From assembly GCA_011048485.1 (NCBI GenBank), contig DSDX01000139.1, forward strand, positions 1-5,861: DNA of 5,861 bases, read 5' to 3'. Both the position numbers and the translations under genes were made by a program. The notes under the pieces are model-generated. The model searched no databases. It had not been told where the DNA came from and worked only from the letters and a program-made list of their open reading frames with translations. Positions 3,828-5,861 of this stretch are shown piece after piece. Source of the stretch: Candidatus Aminicenantota bacterium. Its GTDB lineage: Bacteria; Acidobacteriota; Aminicenantia; Aminicenantales; Saccharicenantaceae. Every line of letters starts with the position of its first letter. Within the stretch, counting starts at the first letter, position 1.

Positions 3828-5861
3828 CTATTTGAATCGGAAAGAGGCCGAATGGGCCCCGCCATCGGCCAGGTTCAGGACCATGACCCGGCACTGCCCG
3901 GCGTAGCTCTTGGGCGTTTTCCAATTGAATTGCCAGAGGCCGTCACCCATGTACTGCAGCCCCGACGACCCGGCGTAGACCTCTATCACCTCTTCTTCCA
4001 GGGCGTCGCCCATCGATTCGCAGTTGACGCTATAGGAGGTCAAGCTCGTGAAGCTCGCCGCGTCCGATATCGGCGTCCCGTCGAGATCGGTGACGAGCCA
4101 CTTGACGGGAACAGTCGACCCGGCCTTGGCGCTGTTGACGGCCGGCTGGTTGTCGACGGGGCTCATGAAGCCCGTGAACGTGAAGACCCGCCTGACCGTG
4201 ATCGAGACCGTGGCGATATTGGAATTGACCTTGGTGTCGTTGACCTGGAAGGTGAAGGAATCCGGGCCATAGTAGAAGTCGGCTGGCGTATAAACGACCT
4301 GTTCTCCGAACATGACGATTGCGCCGTGGGCCGGCCCGGAGAGGATCGTATAGGTCAGGGCATCTCCGTCGACGTCAGACAAACCACCCAAGGTGATCGT
4401 CAGGGTGATATCCTCGTCCGTGGAAACAGCCTGGTTTTCTGCGACCGGGACGTGATTGACGGCGATCGTGACGGTCGCCTCGTCCGAGTCCTCCGTCCCG
4501 TCGTTGACGCTGAAGGTGAATTCATCGGGCCCGTAATAGGTGTTTTCGGCCGTGTAAACGAGGTTCGGGGCGTCCCCCGTCAAGTCCCCGTGTGATGGGC
4601 CTGAAACGACCGTGTAGGTGAGTTCGTCGTCGTCCTCGTCGGACGCGGTGAGTGTGATGTCTACGGCAACGCCGGCATTTGCGCTCACGTCCTGGCCGTC
4701 CGCGACCGGGGCGTGATTCAAGGGATAATGGATCAACATGATTTCCAGGCTTCCGGCCGTATTGCCTTCGGCGGAGGCGAAACTCGTCGAATGACCGACG
4801 ATATAAAGGTCACGCCCGTCTGTTGAAACCGCTTGAGCCCAATCGACCCCGCTTCCGCCGATCGTGTCAAGGAGTTGGTAGCAACCGGAAATCGGATCGA
4901 TCTCGTAGATGACCACATCCGCGTCCCCGTCCTTCATGCCTGTGTGTGGGCTTTTATAGCTGTAACCGACGGCGAAAAGACGGTTGCCAACAGCGACGAT
5001 GCCTGTGAATATGTCCTCATAAAGTCCGCCCCAGGAGGAATGCCAGAGCCTGTTCCCGAACTCGTCAAATTTTTCGACAATGAAATCGAAATCGCCGGCG
5101 CCGCCACCGGTCGGGATCGCGCGACCCGCGGCATAGACCGTGTCGCCCAGCGCCGCAACGGCGTGGAACTGGCCCGAATAACCTGGATAGGGAAGGTTGA
5201 TATCTGCCCGGCACTTCCAAACTCTCTCGAGGGCGAAGTCGTATTTCATCAGCACCGGCCGTTGTCCCCAGTCCCAACAACCCTTATCCTCATATTGATA
5301 GGGCAACCAGCTTTCGCCAGCGGCATAAAGATAGCCATTCAGAATGGTGAGGCCACGGACATTGCTCATCCCCTTTTGAGGAGAAGTGTAGTAAGAGCCC
5401 AAATCGATGCCCGGTTCTGTGACGCTTTTGACCATGGTTCCGGCTGCATCGTACTTTGCCATGACAAAGGGGCCGCTATTACCCCATCCATATTGTTCGG
5501 CGTTCCCTCCCGCGTAGACATAATCAATCCCGCCCTCGTTGCTTACGGCGGCGGCGTAATACCATTCGTATCCGCGGTAGGGAAAGAAATTATGGCTTCC
5601 GCAGCCCAGATGTTCTCCCTCAAGCGTGTACCGTGAAAAAAGGACCTTCGGTTCGGTCCCCCCACAACCATCGGCAGCTCCGCACGCTGGCGGAATGGCG
5701 TCTCCGATGGAAAAGAAAAGTGTTTCCGTCGCAGCCAGGCTCTGAGGTTCTTGGCCAGCCTGCAAGAGCGTCCATTGCGGCGTTGTGCTAAACGGGATCG
5801 GATAGGAACGCAGCCACGCCTGGCCAGGACAGCCCGCGACAATGACTTGGTTACCCTTGAC
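3828..5861 (-). CDS. Large secreted/surface protein: beta-propeller-like repeats, two Big_9 (cadherin-like) repeats, C-terminal PxKF domain; 5' end outside the window
   Basis: The frame is open from 5861 to TAG at 3830-3828 (677 residues). A TTG at 5765 could be taken as a start, but propeller-like sequence (VKGNQVIVAGCPGQAW...) reads through it, so the real start is off-window. Residues 1 to about 380 hold at least five roughly 50-60-residue repeats of the type 'V...G..YAAG....D....KYD..G...W', resembling SBBP-type beta-propeller blades (for example LYAAGESW, VYAAGRAI, LFAVGYSY, LYIVGHST). Residues 382-468 and 469-556 are two tandem-95/Big_9 cadherin-like repeats (NH.PVA...; YTILSGPAHG; YYGPD.FTF.VND). 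Residues 557-677 are a PxKF domain (GFMSPVDNQPAVN.AKAG, VPVKW, ending SFRFK); the F of PVKF is W here. It is probably extracellular, with a role in adhesion or scaffolding unknown. No enzymatic motif was seen. GC content is well below that of its neighbours. Confidence 0.85.
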   Translation of the reverse strand, partial: VKGNQVIVAGCPGQAWLRSYPIPFSTTPQWTLLQAGQEPQSLAATETLFFSIGDAIPPACGAADGCGGTEPKVLFSRYTLEGEHLGCGSHNFFPYRGYEWYYAAAVSNEGGIDYVYAGGNAEQYGWGNSGPFVMAKYDAAGTMVKSVTEPGIDLGSYYTSPQKGMSNVRGLTILNGYLYAAGESWLPYQYEDKGCWDWGQRPVLMKYDFALERVWKCRADINLPYPGYSGQFHAVAALGDTVYAAGRAIPTGGGAGDFDFIVEKFDEFGNRLWHSSWGGLYEDIFTGIVAVGNRLFAVGYSYKSPHTGMKDGDADVVIYEIDPISGCYQLLDTIGGSGVDWAQAVSTDGRDLYIVGHSTSFASAEGNTAGSLEIMLIHYPLNHAPVADGQDVSANAGVAVDITLTASDEDDDELTYTVVSGPSHGDLTGDAPNLVYTAENTYYGPDEFTFSVNDGTEDSDEATVTIAVNHVPVAENQAVSTDEDITLTITLGGLSDVDGDALTYTILSGPAHGAIVMFGEQVVYTPADFYYGPDSFTFQVNDTKVNSNIATVSITVRRVFTFTGFMSPVDNQPAVNSAKAGSTVPVKWLVTDLDGTPISDAASFTSLTSYSVNCESMGDALEEEVIEVYAGSSGLQYMGDGLWQFNWKTPKSYAGQCRVMVLNLADGGAHSASFRFK
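4194..4718 (-). repeat. Two tandem Big_9/cadherin-like domain repeats within the surface protein
   Basis: Copy 1 is 4718-4458 (87 codons) and copy 2 is 4457-4194 (88 codons). Both start with N-H-[AV]-P-V-A and share L-T-Y-T, S-G-P-[AS]-H-G, V-Y-T-[AP], Y-Y-G-P-D, F-T-F and V-N-D in the same order. Similarity is clear in protein but only patchy in DNA, so the duplication is old rather than a recent tandem copy. Confidence 0.75.

Noticed and set aside
2481..4595. Plus-strand open frame of 704 codons spanning the hydrolase and the surface-protein end
   Set aside because: It crosses two clearly coding genes on the other strand and the intergenic hairpin; its composition is typical of an antisense shadow.
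4833..5636. Plus-strand open frame of 267 codons antisense to the propeller region
   Set aside because: No signal, motif or ribosome binding site; the minus-strand frame shows periodic propeller repeats over the same bases.
5763..5765. TTG as the start codon of the surface protein
   Set aside because: The frame stays open for 32 more codons to the window edge with protein-like sequence and no signal peptide follows the TTG.

Overview
The window is from a high-GC bacterium (hand counts: 77% GC at 1981-2100 in the radical SAM gene, about 50% in two 60-base samples of the rightmost gene). An EnvC-type murein hydrolase activator next to what looks like the start of an exported protein, plus a twin-arginine-exported hydrolase, suggest a Gram-negative (diderm) cell. 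An oxygen-sensitive sulfatase-maturase-type radical SAM enzyme suggests an anaerobic or facultative life. The gene mix would suit an Acidobacteriota/Aminicenantia-like or deltaproteobacteria-like lineage, but that placement is only a guess.

Layout, left to right. (1) 1-92, minus: the first 30 codons of an exported or membrane-anchored protein, by position possibly a CtpA-type S41 protease. (2) 115-1363, minus: envC, with signal peptide, coiled coil and degenerate LytM domain. It is split by one apparent extra base in the G-run at 763-765. (3) 1364-1660: a GC-rich divergent intergenic region. At each end a TGG-TAYAAW extended -10 element sits exactly 16 bases before the ATG of envC and of the radical SAM gene. 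(4) 1661-2803, plus: an anaerobic sulfatase-maturating-enzyme-type radical SAM/SPASM protein with all expected cluster cysteines. (5) 2805-3662, minus: a Tat-exported YghX-like dienelactone hydrolase family protein, convergent with the previous gene with one base between the stops. It has a clear promoter (TTGACA-17-TAGGAT) and Shine-Dalgarno. (6) 3766-3803: a 14-bp hairpin. (7) 3828-5861, minus, 5' end outside the window: a large secreted protein made of beta-propeller-like repeats, two Big_9/cadherin-like repeats and a C-terminal PxKF domain, in clearly lower-GC DNA.

How they fit together: envC and the gene after it are a plausible envelope/cell-division pair. The radical SAM enzyme, the hydrolase and the surface protein do not form an obvious pathway; no sulfatase is present for the maturase. 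I see no phage, CRISPR, toxin-antitoxin, IS element or RNA gene, and no convincing undescribed system. The points most worth a second look are the matched, apparently leaderless promoters, the envC frameshift, and the composition and architecture of the surface protein.
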